Under the pieces are notes generated by a model. That model was not told the DNA's origin, searched no databases, and saw nothing but the letters and a program-made list of their open reading frames with translations. Shown here in pieces: positions 20,879-29,342 of a DNA stretch of 34,367 nucleotides; positions within the stretch are counted from its first letter, which is position 1; every line of letters begins with the position of its first letter. The stretch is from Halanaerobiales bacterium (GTDB taxonomy: Bacteria > Bacillota > Halanaerobiia > Halanaerobiales > M55B127): NCBI GenBank assembly GCA_021736945.1, contig JAIPEX010000016.1, positions 1-34,367 on the forward strand, in the 5' to 3' direction. The translations under genes were made by a program, and so were the position numbers.

Positions 20879-23306
20879 TTTGGAAATAATAGATATTTTA
20901 ACAAAAGATATTAAAAATAAAATAAAAGCTGAGATAAAAGAATCTGATGGAAATGAAGTGTTTTTTCTTCTTGAAATTGATTTTGATAATGAGGTTGTAA
21001 AAAATATAGAAGTTTTAGCAAGGGGAAATAAAAGCATGGCCCCTGCAATAATTGATACTCTTCCAAAAAATTCAATGGTTTTGCATAATCATCCTTCAGG
21101 TGACACTACTCCCTCAGGAGCAGATATTAGAGTAGCTTCAGATATTGGAAATAAAGGAATTGGATTTGCTGTTTCTGATAATAATGTCGAAAATATTTAT
21201 ATAGTAGTTGAACCGAAAGATATTGGTGAAGTTAAAGAAATTAATAAAAAGGAAATTTTAAATTATTTTAAAGATGATGGTCCTCTATCCAAAATCATGG
21301 ATGACTTTGAATATCGAAACCAACAACTTGAAATTACAGAAAAAATAATCAATAATTTTAATAATGCTGAAATTACTTTAATTGAAGCAGGGACTGGAAT
21401 TGGAAAATCATTAGCATATTTAATTCCTGCTTTATATTGGGCAGTTAAAAATGATCAACCTGTAGTTATTTCTACCAATACAATTAATTTACAACAACAA
21501 ATTATAGATAAGGATGTTGAATTTTTAAAGAAAGTATTGCCTTTTGATTTCAAAGCTGATTTGGCAATTGGTAGAAAAAATTATCTGTGTTTACGTAAGC
21601 TTAAAAATATAGGCAATTCTTTTAATAATAATGGAAAAAATGGTTTCAAAAAAATTATAGAGTGGGCTGAAAAAACAAAAACTGGAGTAAGAAATGAAAT
21701 AAAGTTTAATTTGAAGTCTTCAGTATGGGATGAAGTGGCATCTGATAGTGATTACTGTATAGGTAGTTTATGCCCATATTATGATGACTGCTATTTTATG
21801 AAGGCAAGAAACGAACTATTCAACTCCGATTTAATAGTAGTTAATCATTATTTACTACTTTCTGATGCTTTGATAAAAAATTCGGGTTATTCAACCTTAC
21901 CAAAGTATAAGAGTCTAATTATTGACGAGGCCCATAATTTTCATGATGTGGCTACTTATCATCTTGGTAAAACTAGTTCTTACCAACTTAATAAACAAAT
22001 CTTAAAAAAATTATATGACAAGAAATATTCTATAATTCCAAGAATAAGAAATAAAATTAGTAAACTAGATGTAGAAAATAAAAAAGATATTTATCAAATA
22101 ATTGATCAAAATATTATTCCAAAAATAAAAACTCTTGAAGAAAATAATAAAGAATATTTTTTAATGTTAGATAAATTTTATCAAAATCAAGAACAAAGCA
22201 GCATTATTATTTCAGATGAAATAAAAGAAGATGATACTTACAGAGAAATAAATAATAAAGGCTTTAATTTTCATAAAAATTATGATGATCTAATGAATCA
22301 TATCAAAAGATTAATAAATCAGTTAAAAATAATTGAAAACTATGATAAAATAGAAGCTGAGTTACAAGAATTAAAACAAAATTTAAATTCTGTTAATGAA
22401 CTTGCTTTCAACCTGCTATTTAATTTAGAATCCGATGATAATGATTATGTTTTTTGGCTGGAAAAATATCGTTATAATGACAAATACATTAGTCATATGA
22501 GTGCTTTACTCAATGTGGAAGGTCATCTACCCGAAATGCTGTGGGAAAATCTAAGAAACGCTTTATTGACATCTGCAACATTAACAGTAAATGAATCCTT
22601 CAAATTTTTTGTTGATGCTCTGGGAATTTCTAATTATGATGAAAAAATTGTAAATTCTCCTTTTGATTTTGAAAAACAAAGTAGGCTAATAATACCAGAT
22701 GATATATATACTCCCTCTAATAACGCTTTCATAGGTCAGATCGCTGATGATTTGAGTGATATATTACGGACTTTTCGAGGATCAACAATGGTTCTATTTA
22801 CTTCATATAATATGCTAGATAATCTATATAAAAAGATCAATTATAAATTGGAAGAGGATAATATAAATATATTATCTCAAAGCAAGTATTCAAGAAAATA
22901 TATCATGGATAAATTTAAAGCAGGTAATAATCAAATAATATTTGGAACCCAAAGTTTTTGGGAAGGTGTAGATATTGTAGGAAATGATCTTAAATATCTA
23001 ATAATAATGCGTTTACCGTTTCCGGTTCCTAATGACCCTGTAAATGCAGCTAGAGTTAAATTAATGCAAGAAGAGGGAAAGAATTACTTTTTTGAATATT
23101 TTATTCCAAAAGCAGTCATTAAATTTAAACAAGGATTTGGACGTTTAATAAGATCCAAAAATGATAAAGGAATTGTAATTTGTATGGATAATAGAATTAT
23201 TAACAAAAGATATGGAAAAGTATTTTTAAATTCCATTCCAGATAGATGCCCAGTATTAGAAATGAACTTAAGAGAAATAATAGATTATGTGGCTGGAGAG
23301 GGTTAA
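20871..23306 (+). CDS. JAMM/JAB (RadC-like) domain fused to a DinG/XPD-type Fe-S helicase
   Basis: N-terminus VLHNHPSGDTTPSGAD (HxHx7SxxD JAMM motif); then Walker A EAGTGIGKS, four cysteines typical of the Fe-S domain (YLCLRK...YCIGSLCPYYDDC), DEAH (LIIDEAHNF), C-terminal TQSFWEGVDI...FGRLIRS. Confidence 0.88.
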   Translation: MNNLEIIDILTKDIKNKIKAEIKESDGNEVFFLLEIDFDNEVVKNIEVLARGNKSMAPAIIDTLPKNSMVLHNHPSGDTTPSGADIRVASDIGNKGIGFAVSDNNVENIYIVVEPKDIGEVKEINKKEILNYFKDDGPLSKIMDDFEYRNQQLEITEKIINNFNNAEITLIEAGTGIGKSLAYLIPALYWAVKNDQPVVISTNTINLQQQIIDKDVEFLKKVLPFDFKADLAIGRKNYLCLRKLKNIGNSFNNNGKNGFKKIIEWAEKTKTGVRNEIKFNLKSSVWDEVASDSDYCIGSLCPYYDDCYFMKARNELFNSDLIVVNHYLLLSDALIKNSGYSTLPKYKSLIIDEAHNFHDVATYHLGKTSSYQLNKQILKKLYDKKYSIIPRIRNKISKLDVENKKDIYQIIDQNIIPKIKTLEENNKEYFLMLDKFYQNQEQSSIIISDEIKEDDTYREINNKGFNFHKNYDDLMNHIKRLINQLKIIENYDKIEAELQELKQNLNSVNELAFNLLFNLESDDNDYVFWLEKYRYNDKYISHMSALLNVEGHLPEMLWENLRNALLTSATLTVNESFKFFVDALGISNYDEKIVNSPFDFEKQSRLIIPDDIYTPSNNAFIGQIADDLSDILRTFRGSTMVLFTSYNMLDNLYKKINYKLEEDNINILSQSKYSRKYIMDKFKAGNNQIIFGTQSFWEGVDIVGNDLKYLIIMRLPFPVPNDPVNAARVKLMQEEGKNYFFEYFIPKAVIKFKQGFGRLIRSKNDKGIVICMDNRIINKRYGKVFLNSIPDRCPVLEMNLREIIDYVAGEG

Positions 23307-23307
23307 A

Positions 23308-24228
23308 ATGAACTTTAAATTAAAATATATTTTATTAACATTTATATTTATATTGATAGTTACTTTTGGTATAGAAGCTCAACCCCAATTTACCTTAATT
23401 TATGTTGTACAAAATGGTGATACCATTTATGATATAGCACAAGACTATAATACTACAGTAGAAAATATTTTAGAAAATAATCATATAGAAAATTCTTCTA
23501 AAATTAATATTGGAGATGAATTAGTAATTCAAACAAAAAAACAAATAGATGATAAAAAATTAAAGTTGGATTATAGTTTAACTATGTCAGAAAGCAGTAA
23601 TAGAAATTTTAACCTTGACGTGGGTAAAAATTATTCGGTAAGATACAATCCGGAACAGCCGCTACCTGATGTTAATATTCCACCCGGTAAAATAATTCAA
23701 TATTATGTAGATTCTGGGGATACTTTATATGACTTAGCACAAAGTTTTAATACAACTCCAGGTGTTATAATGGCTTTAAATAATATGGAAAATTCTATTA
23801 TAAGAAAAGGTGAAAAAATAAAACTTCCTATCAATAATCTTTCTAAAAGACAAGTACTTGCTAAAACAGTTAATCAATCTGCCATTGAAATAATGGCTCG
23901 AACTATTCATGGAGAAGCTCGAGGTGAACCATATATGGGTCAAGTTGCAGTTGGGGCAGTTATTATAAACAGAGTGTTAAGTAATCAGTTTCCTGATAAT
24001 ATAAGAGATGTAGTTTATCAAACCAACCAATTCACTGCTGTAGCTGACGGTCAGATCAATTATACACCTAATAATACAGCCTATAGAGCAGCTAAAGAAG
24101 CTTTAGAAGGGGTAGACCCAACCATGGGTTCTCTCTATTACTACAACCCTAAAACTGCGGAAAATAAAAAGTGGTTTAATACAAGAAAATTTGTGGTGAG
24201 TATAGGGGCTCATGTATTTGCAAAGTAG
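23308..24228 (+). CDS. LysM-containing cell wall hydrolase (SleB-like, hydrolase_2 fold)
   Basis: N-terminal hydrophobic signal; two LysM repeats (YVVQNGDTIYDIAQDYNTTVENILENN; YYVDSGDTLYDLAQSFNTTPGVIMALNN); SleB domain MARTIHGEARGEPYMGQVAVGAVIINRV. ATG 23308 has an RBS. Confidence 0.9.
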   Translation: MNFKLKYILLTFIFILIVTFGIEAQPQFTLIYVVQNGDTIYDIAQDYNTTVENILENNHIENSSKINIGDELVIQTKKQIDDKKLKLDYSLTMSESSNRNFNLDVGKNYSVRYNPEQPLPDVNIPPGKIIQYYVDSGDTLYDLAQSFNTTPGVIMALNNMENSIIRKGEKIKLPINNLSKRQVLAKTVNQSAIEIMARTIHGEARGEPYMGQVAVGAVIINRVLSNQFPDNIRDVVYQTNQFTAVADGQINYTPNNTAYRAAKEALEGVDPTMGSLYYYNPKTAENKKWFNTRKFVVSIGAHVFAK

Positions 24229-24242
24229 AAGGAGTGACAGTA

Positions 24243-24677
24243 ATGAAAATCGAAGTTAAGAAAATGGGTAATGATGTTAAATTACCTGAATATCAACATT
24301 ATGGTGAAGATTGTGGTATGGATTTAATGTCCCGTTATGAATACAACTTAAAACCAGGAGAATATAAGTTAATTAAAACTGGTCTTAAAATTGCTATCCC
24401 GCAAGGTTATGGTGGTTTTGTTTATCCGAGAAGTGGACTTGCTTTAAAAAAAGGAATTACTGTTTTAAATGCGGATGGAGTTATTGATCCCGGTTACAGA
24501 GGTGAGTTAGGGGTAATTTTAATTAATCACAGTTCTAAAGAATTTAATATAAGTAAAAATGATCGTATTGCCCAGTTAATTATTCATAAGACTTTTGAAA
24601 TAGAATGGAAAGAGGTCAATGAACTTAGTGAAAGTAGTCGAAATGCTGGTGGATTTGGTCATACTGGAAGACAGTAA
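24243..24677 (+). CDS. dut: dUTP diphosphatase
   Basis: CGMDLMSRYEYNLKPGE, YPRSGLALKKGITVLNADGVIDPGYRGELGVILIN, DRIAQLI, GGFGHTGRQ. Confidence 0.95.
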   Translation: MKIEVKKMGNDVKLPEYQHYGEDCGMDLMSRYEYNLKPGEYKLIKTGLKIAIPQGYGGFVYPRSGLALKKGITVLNADGVIDPGYRGELGVILINHSSKEFNISKNDRIAQLIIHKTFEIEWKEVNELSESSRNAGGFGHTGRQ

Positions 24678-24688
24678 GGAGGGTAATT

Positions 24689-25927
24689 ATGGAAAGTAAA
24701 GTAAAAGATTTATCTTTAGCTTCTGAAGGAAACAAAAAAATCAATTGGGTAAAAGAAAAGATGGCAGTATTAAACAAAATTAAGGATGAATATATTGAGG
24801 ATAAGCCATTAAAAGGAAAAGTTGTTTCAATATGTTTACATTTAGAAGCCAAAACAGCTTATATGGCAATTGTATTGAGTGAACTAGGTGCTGATGTATA
24901 TATAACTGGAAGTAACCCACTTTCTACTCAAGATGATGTAGCTGCAGCACTTACTAAATATGGTGTAACAGTCTATAGTTGGCGCGGAGAAACAGCTGAA
25001 GAATATGAAAAATCACTGAATAAAATATTAGATGTTGAACCTGATTTGATAATCGATGATGGTGGAGATCTAGTTAGCAAGATACATAATGAAAGACCAG
25101 AATTAATTAATAATATTATTGGTGGAGCAGAAGAAACTACAACAGGTATAGTTAGGTTAAAGGCTCTTGATAATAAGAATGAATTAAATTTTCCCATGAT
25201 GTCAGTTAACGATGCTCAGGCAAAATACCTATTTGATAACAGGTATGGGACCGGACAATCTGTTTGGGAATCAATTATGCGTAATACCAATATGGTTGTA
25301 GCAGGTAAAGACGTTGTTATTGCTGGATATGGTTGGTGTGGTAAAGGTGTTGCTCGCAGAGCTGATGGTTTAGGAGCTAAAGTTATTGTGACCGAAGTTG
25401 ATCCCTTTAAAGCTTTAGAAGCTAAAATGGATGGTCACAGAGTTATGCCAATGGACGAAGCTGCTAAACTAGGCGATATTTTTGTTAGTGTAACTGGATG
25501 TAAAAATGTAATAAACAAAAATCATTTTTCTTCTATGAAAGATGGAGCAATATTAGCAAATGCTGGACATTTTAACGTAGAAATTAATGTAGAAGATTTA
25601 AAAGAAGAAGCGGAACAAGTAAAAGAAGTAAGAGAAAATGTTCAGGGTTATCAAATAGGAGATAAAACACTCTATTTACTAGCTGAAGGAAGATTAGTTA
25701 ATTTAGCAGCTGGTGATGGTCACCCTGTAGAAATAATGGATATGAGTTTTGGTTTACAGATCTTATCACTACTCTATCTTTCTGAAAATGATTTACTGCC
25801 TGGTTTATATAAAGTTCCTAAACATATAGATAAAAAGGTAGCCAATTATCGTTTGAAAGCCGAAGGTATAGAGATAGATAAATTAAACACAGAACAAAAA
25901 CAATATCTTGAAACCTGGAAAATTTAG
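24689..25927 (+). CDS. ahcY: Adenosylhomocysteinase
   Basis: GKVVSICLHLEAKTAYMAIVLSELGADVYITGSNPLSTQDDVAAAL; Rossmann GYGWCGKGVARRADGLGAKVIVTEVDPFKALEA; NAGHFNVEI. Confidence 0.95.
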   Translation: MESKVKDLSLASEGNKKINWVKEKMAVLNKIKDEYIEDKPLKGKVVSICLHLEAKTAYMAIVLSELGADVYITGSNPLSTQDDVAAALTKYGVTVYSWRGETAEEYEKSLNKILDVEPDLIIDDGGDLVSKIHNERPELINNIIGGAEETTTGIVRLKALDNKNELNFPMMSVNDAQAKYLFDNRYGTGQSVWESIMRNTNMVVAGKDVVIAGYGWCGKGVARRADGLGAKVIVTEVDPFKALEAKMDGHRVMPMDEAAKLGDIFVSVTGCKNVINKNHFSSMKDGAILANAGHFNVEINVEDLKEEAEQVKEVRENVQGYQIGDKTLYLLAEGRLVNLAAGDGHPVEIMDMSFGLQILSLLYLSENDLLPGLYKVPKHIDKKVANYRLKAEGIEIDKLNTEQKQYLETWKI

Positions 25928-25936
25928 GTGAACGAT

Positions 25937-26854
25937 ATGATTAAAGTTAAAGTTCCTGCAACTTCAGCTAATTTAGGGCCCGGCTATGATTCATTTGGTC
26001 TGGCTCTTAATCTATTTAATGTATATACATTTAGCCAAAGAAAAGATAAAAAATTCAATATTTCTATAAAAGATTCAAATAATCAAATAATAAATCTTAA
26101 AAAGAAAAATAATCTTATTTTAAAGACTATTTCAAAAATGAAAGATTGTTATTCTGATAAAATTGAAACTAAAGGTTTAAACATAGAAGTTAAACTTAAC
26201 TATCCATTGGATAGAGGTCTGGGTAGTTCTGCAAATGCTATTATTGGCACTTTGTGTGGTATAAATGAACTATTTTCTTTAAAATTAAGTAAGAAGAAAA
26301 TTATTGATCTTGCCTTAAAAATTGAAGGACATCCTGATAATATTGTTCCAGCTCTTCACGGGGGTTTTACAATTAGTCAAATTGAAGAAGGCCATTTATA
26401 TTATGAAAAATTTTTCGTTTCCCCGAAGATAAATGTGTTACTTTTTATACCAAATCTTGAGATTAAAACTAAAGATGCACGTAAAATGATAGGTGCCAAA
26501 ATAAATATAGATGATGCTTCTCAAAATATTGCCAATGCCTCACTAATTACTGCAGGATTTATAAAAAATGATTTAAATTTGATTAAAAAAGGGTCAAAAG
26601 ATTATATTCATCAGCAAAAAAGACTTTCTTTAAATAATAAATTAAAAAAATTTTTTGATGAAATCAGTAAAAATATAGATACCCCGTTTTTTCTAAGTGG
26701 GAGTGGGTCGACTATTATTTTTCTTTTTAAAAAGGATTTTACTAAAAAAGAAGAAATAATAAAAAATATAGCAAAGGACTTGGGAATTGTAAACTATTTA
26801 ATAGAAACTAAGGTTAATAAGCAAGGTATAATAATAAATGAAGTTGGTGATTAA
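25937..26854 (+). CDS. thrB: Homoserine kinase (GHMP family)
   Basis: VKVPATSANLGPGYDSFGLAL; PLDRGLGSSANAIIGTLCGINEL; HPDNIVPALHGGFTIS; followed by thrC. RBS overlaps the ahcY stop. Confidence 0.92.
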   Translation: MIKVKVPATSANLGPGYDSFGLALNLFNVYTFSQRKDKKFNISIKDSNNQIINLKKKNNLILKTISKMKDCYSDKIETKGLNIEVKLNYPLDRGLGSSANAIIGTLCGINELFSLKLSKKKIIDLALKIEGHPDNIVPALHGGFTISQIEEGHLYYEKFFVSPKINVLLFIPNLEIKTKDARKMIGAKINIDDASQNIANASLITAGFIKNDLNLIKKGSKDYIHQQKRLSLNNKLKKFFDEISKNIDTPFFLSGSGSTIIFLFKKDFTKKEEIIKNIAKDLGIVNYLIETKVNKQGIIINEVGD

Positions 26855-26855
26855 A

Positions 26856-27908
26856 ATGTGGAAAGGTTTAATTAATAAATATAAAAAATATTTACCCGTT
26901 AAAAATGATCAAAAAATTATAACCTTAAATGAAGGTAATACTCCTTTAATTAAAGCAGATTGGTTAAGTGAAAAATATGATTTTGATCTTTATTTAAAGT
27001 TTGAAGGAGCAAATCCTTCAGGATCATTTAAAGATCGCGGTATGACTTTAGCTGTAACTAAAGCATTAGAAGAAAATAGTAAAGCAATAATTTGTGCTTC
27101 TACTGGTAATACTTCTGCTTCGGCTGCTGCCTATGGTGCTAGAAGTAGACTAAAAACTTTTGTAGTAGTACCAAAAGCTAAAATTGCTAAAGGAAAATTA
27201 TCTCAAGCATTAATATATGGGGCTCAAATAATACCTATTAAAGGTAACTTTGATAAAGCACTTGAAATAGTAAGAAAGCTTACTGAAAAACATGCATTAA
27301 CTTTGGTGAATTCATTGAACCCATTTAGAATTGAAGGACAAAAAACGGCTGCTTTTGAAATAGCTGATCAATTAAAAAATAATGAATTAGATATTTTAGC
27401 ACTGCCAGTAGGTAATGCCGGTAATATTACTGCATATTGGAAAGGTTTTAAAGAATACTACAATGAAAATATAATTAATTACTTACCGCAAATGTTCGGC
27501 TTCCAAGCTGCAGGATCTGCAGCGATGGTTAAAGAAAAGATAATTAAAAATCCTGATACTATTGCTACAGCTATTAGAATTGGTAATCCAGTCAACAGAG
27601 ATAAAGCACGTAATGCTATGGAAGAATCAAATGGGCTGTTTGATTCACTTACAGATGAAGAAATAAAAGAAGCACATTATCTATTAGCATCAAAAGAAGG
27701 TGTATTTGTAGAACCAGCTTCAGCAACTCCTGTGGCAGGTCTAATTAAACTATCAAAAGAAAACAAAAAAGATTTAACTAATAAAAAGATAGTTGCAGTG
27801 TTAACCGGAAACGGTCTTAAGGATCAAGAGTTTGTTTTAGATAATTATTCTTTACCAAATTCTATTGAAGGAGATTTTAAAACTGTTGAAAATTTTATAA
27901 ACATCTAG
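26856..27908 (+). CDS. thrC: Threonine synthase
   Basis: EGNTPLIKADWLSEKY, KFEGANPSGSFKDRGMTLAVTKALEE (PLP lysine), ASTGNTSASAAAYGAR, ALPVGNAGNITAYWKGF. Confidence 0.93.
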   Translation: MWKGLINKYKKYLPVKNDQKIITLNEGNTPLIKADWLSEKYDFDLYLKFEGANPSGSFKDRGMTLAVTKALEENSKAIICASTGNTSASAAAYGARSRLKTFVVVPKAKIAKGKLSQALIYGAQIIPIKGNFDKALEIVRKLTEKHALTLVNSLNPFRIEGQKTAAFEIADQLKNNELDILALPVGNAGNITAYWKGFKEYYNENIINYLPQMFGFQAAGSAAMVKEKIIKNPDTIATAIRIGNPVNRDKARNAMEESNGLFDSLTDEEIKEAHYLLASKEGVFVEPASATPVAGLIKLSKENKKDLTNKKIVAVLTGNGLKDQEFVLDNYSLPNSIEGDFKTVENFINI

Positions 27909-27924
27909 CAAAAAAAGGGAATAA

Positions 27925-27954
27925 CTGATAAATATTGAATTAAATATATATAAT
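27925..27954 (+). promoter_or_regulatory. Candidate promoter for the DUF2254 gene
   Basis: -35-like CTGATA (27925-27930), 18-bp spacer, -10 TATAAT (27949-27954), upstream of RBS agggggt and GTG 27980. Confidence 0.5.
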
Positions 27955-27979
27955 GATAGACCGTCCAGGGGGTATTTAT

Positions 27980-29332
27980 GTGAAAATATTTAATTTTAAT
28001 TTTATTGAAGACTGGAGAACTAAAATATATTATATCCCTGTTTTATACAGTATATATGCCATTTTTATTTCTGCATTTGTTCTTATACTAGAAAGATATT
28101 ATCAACCCTATTTAATGGGGGTTTTACCAAATATATTTTTCACTCCATTTGATATTACCACAACTATTCTCTCAACCATAGCAGGTTCTTTATTATCTAT
28201 TGTTACAATTTCTTTTTCAATAATCATGGTTGTTTTAACAACTTATTCTACTCAATTTTCTCCCAGAACTTTACAAGATTTTTTAAAATCAAAAATTACA
28301 TTAAAAGTATTAGGAATATTTATAGGTGGATTTATATATTCCATTGTAACTTTATTATTTCTAAAGAGTAATGAGCAAACAGTATTTTTATCAGCTGCTG
28401 TCGGAGTATTGATTGTAATTTTTTGTATTATATATTTTGTGATATTTATTAACCACGTTTCTCAATCTATTCAAGTTAATTTGCTAATTGATACTCTTAC
28501 TACAGAAATATTAGAGCTAGTTGATTCAGTTAAAGAATTTAATGAAAACCATGAAAATGTAAGAAATGAACCCCCAGATAATTTAGAACAAATTTTCAAA
28601 AAAAATCAAGTTAGTATTTATTCTAATAGAGTTGGATTTATAAGAGATATAAATGATTTAAAGTTATCCCAATTTGCTGATGAACATAATATTGTTATAA
28701 ATGCTGAAAAAATGATAGGAGATTATGTTACAAATAATACAAAAGTTTTTACAATTTATTATGAATTAAAAGAAATGGATATTGATGAAATTAAAGAAGA
28801 TACTTTTACTAAATGTCTTGACTTTATTTTAGTAGGAAAAGAAAGAAATAAGAGTAAAGATATTGAATTTGGTCTTCAAAAATTATCCGAAGTTGCATTA
28901 AGAGCAATTTCCCCTGGAATAAATGACCCCAACACAGCAATATTTTGCATAAAACAAGCAGGCATGGTTTTAGATAGAATTGCTAAATCAAATATAGAAA
29001 ATACCTATTATTATAATGACGAAAATGAATTAACTTTGATATTTGAAGATATTAGCTTTGATTATCTATTATATAAAACTTTTTATCAATTGCGTTATTA
29101 TTCTATGCGAGATGTATCGGTTGCAGCATCTATTCTTGAAGCATTGATTATAATTGCAGAAGGTAATGAAAAAGAAATCAAAGATGTTACCTGGGAATTT
29201 GGTAACTATATAGTCAATGGTTTTGATGAAGAAATATTAGAAGATTTAGATAAAAAATATATTAATAAAAAGATAGAACAATTAGCTGTAATGACAGATA
29301 AATCAAAAGGCTCAGGTATATATTTTGATTGA
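27980..29332 (+). CDS. DUF2254-family predicted membrane protein
   Basis: SIVTISFSIIMVVLTTYSTQFSPRTLQDFL and RAISPGINDPNTA family-typical motifs; several N-terminal TM segments; GTG 27980 preceded by agggggt. Confidence 0.85.
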   Translation: MKIFNFNFIEDWRTKIYYIPVLYSIYAIFISAFVLILERYYQPYLMGVLPNIFFTPFDITTTILSTIAGSLLSIVTISFSIIMVVLTTYSTQFSPRTLQDFLKSKITLKVLGIFIGGFIYSIVTLLFLKSNEQTVFLSAAVGVLIVIFCIIYFVIFINHVSQSIQVNLLIDTLTTEILELVDSVKEFNENHENVRNEPPDNLEQIFKKNQVSIYSNRVGFIRDINDLKLSQFADEHNIVINAEKMIGDYVTNNTKVFTIYYELKEMDIDEIKEDTFTKCLDFILVGKERNKSKDIEFGLQKLSEVALRAISPGINDPNTAIFCIKQAGMVLDRIAKSNIENTYYYNDENELTLIFEDISFDYLLYKTFYQLRYYSMRDVSVAASILEALIIIAEGNEKEIKDVTWEFGNYIVNGFDEEILEDLDKKYINKKIEQLAVMTDKSKGSGIYFD

Positions 29333-29342
29333 TTATTAGGAG

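Noticed and set aside
20871-24228. Idea that the JAMM-DinG region is an anti-phage defence island
   Set aside because: Neighbours are nfo, a cell wall hydrolase and dut, which are housekeeping genes; there are no nucleases, toxins or mobile-element signatures to support a defence role.
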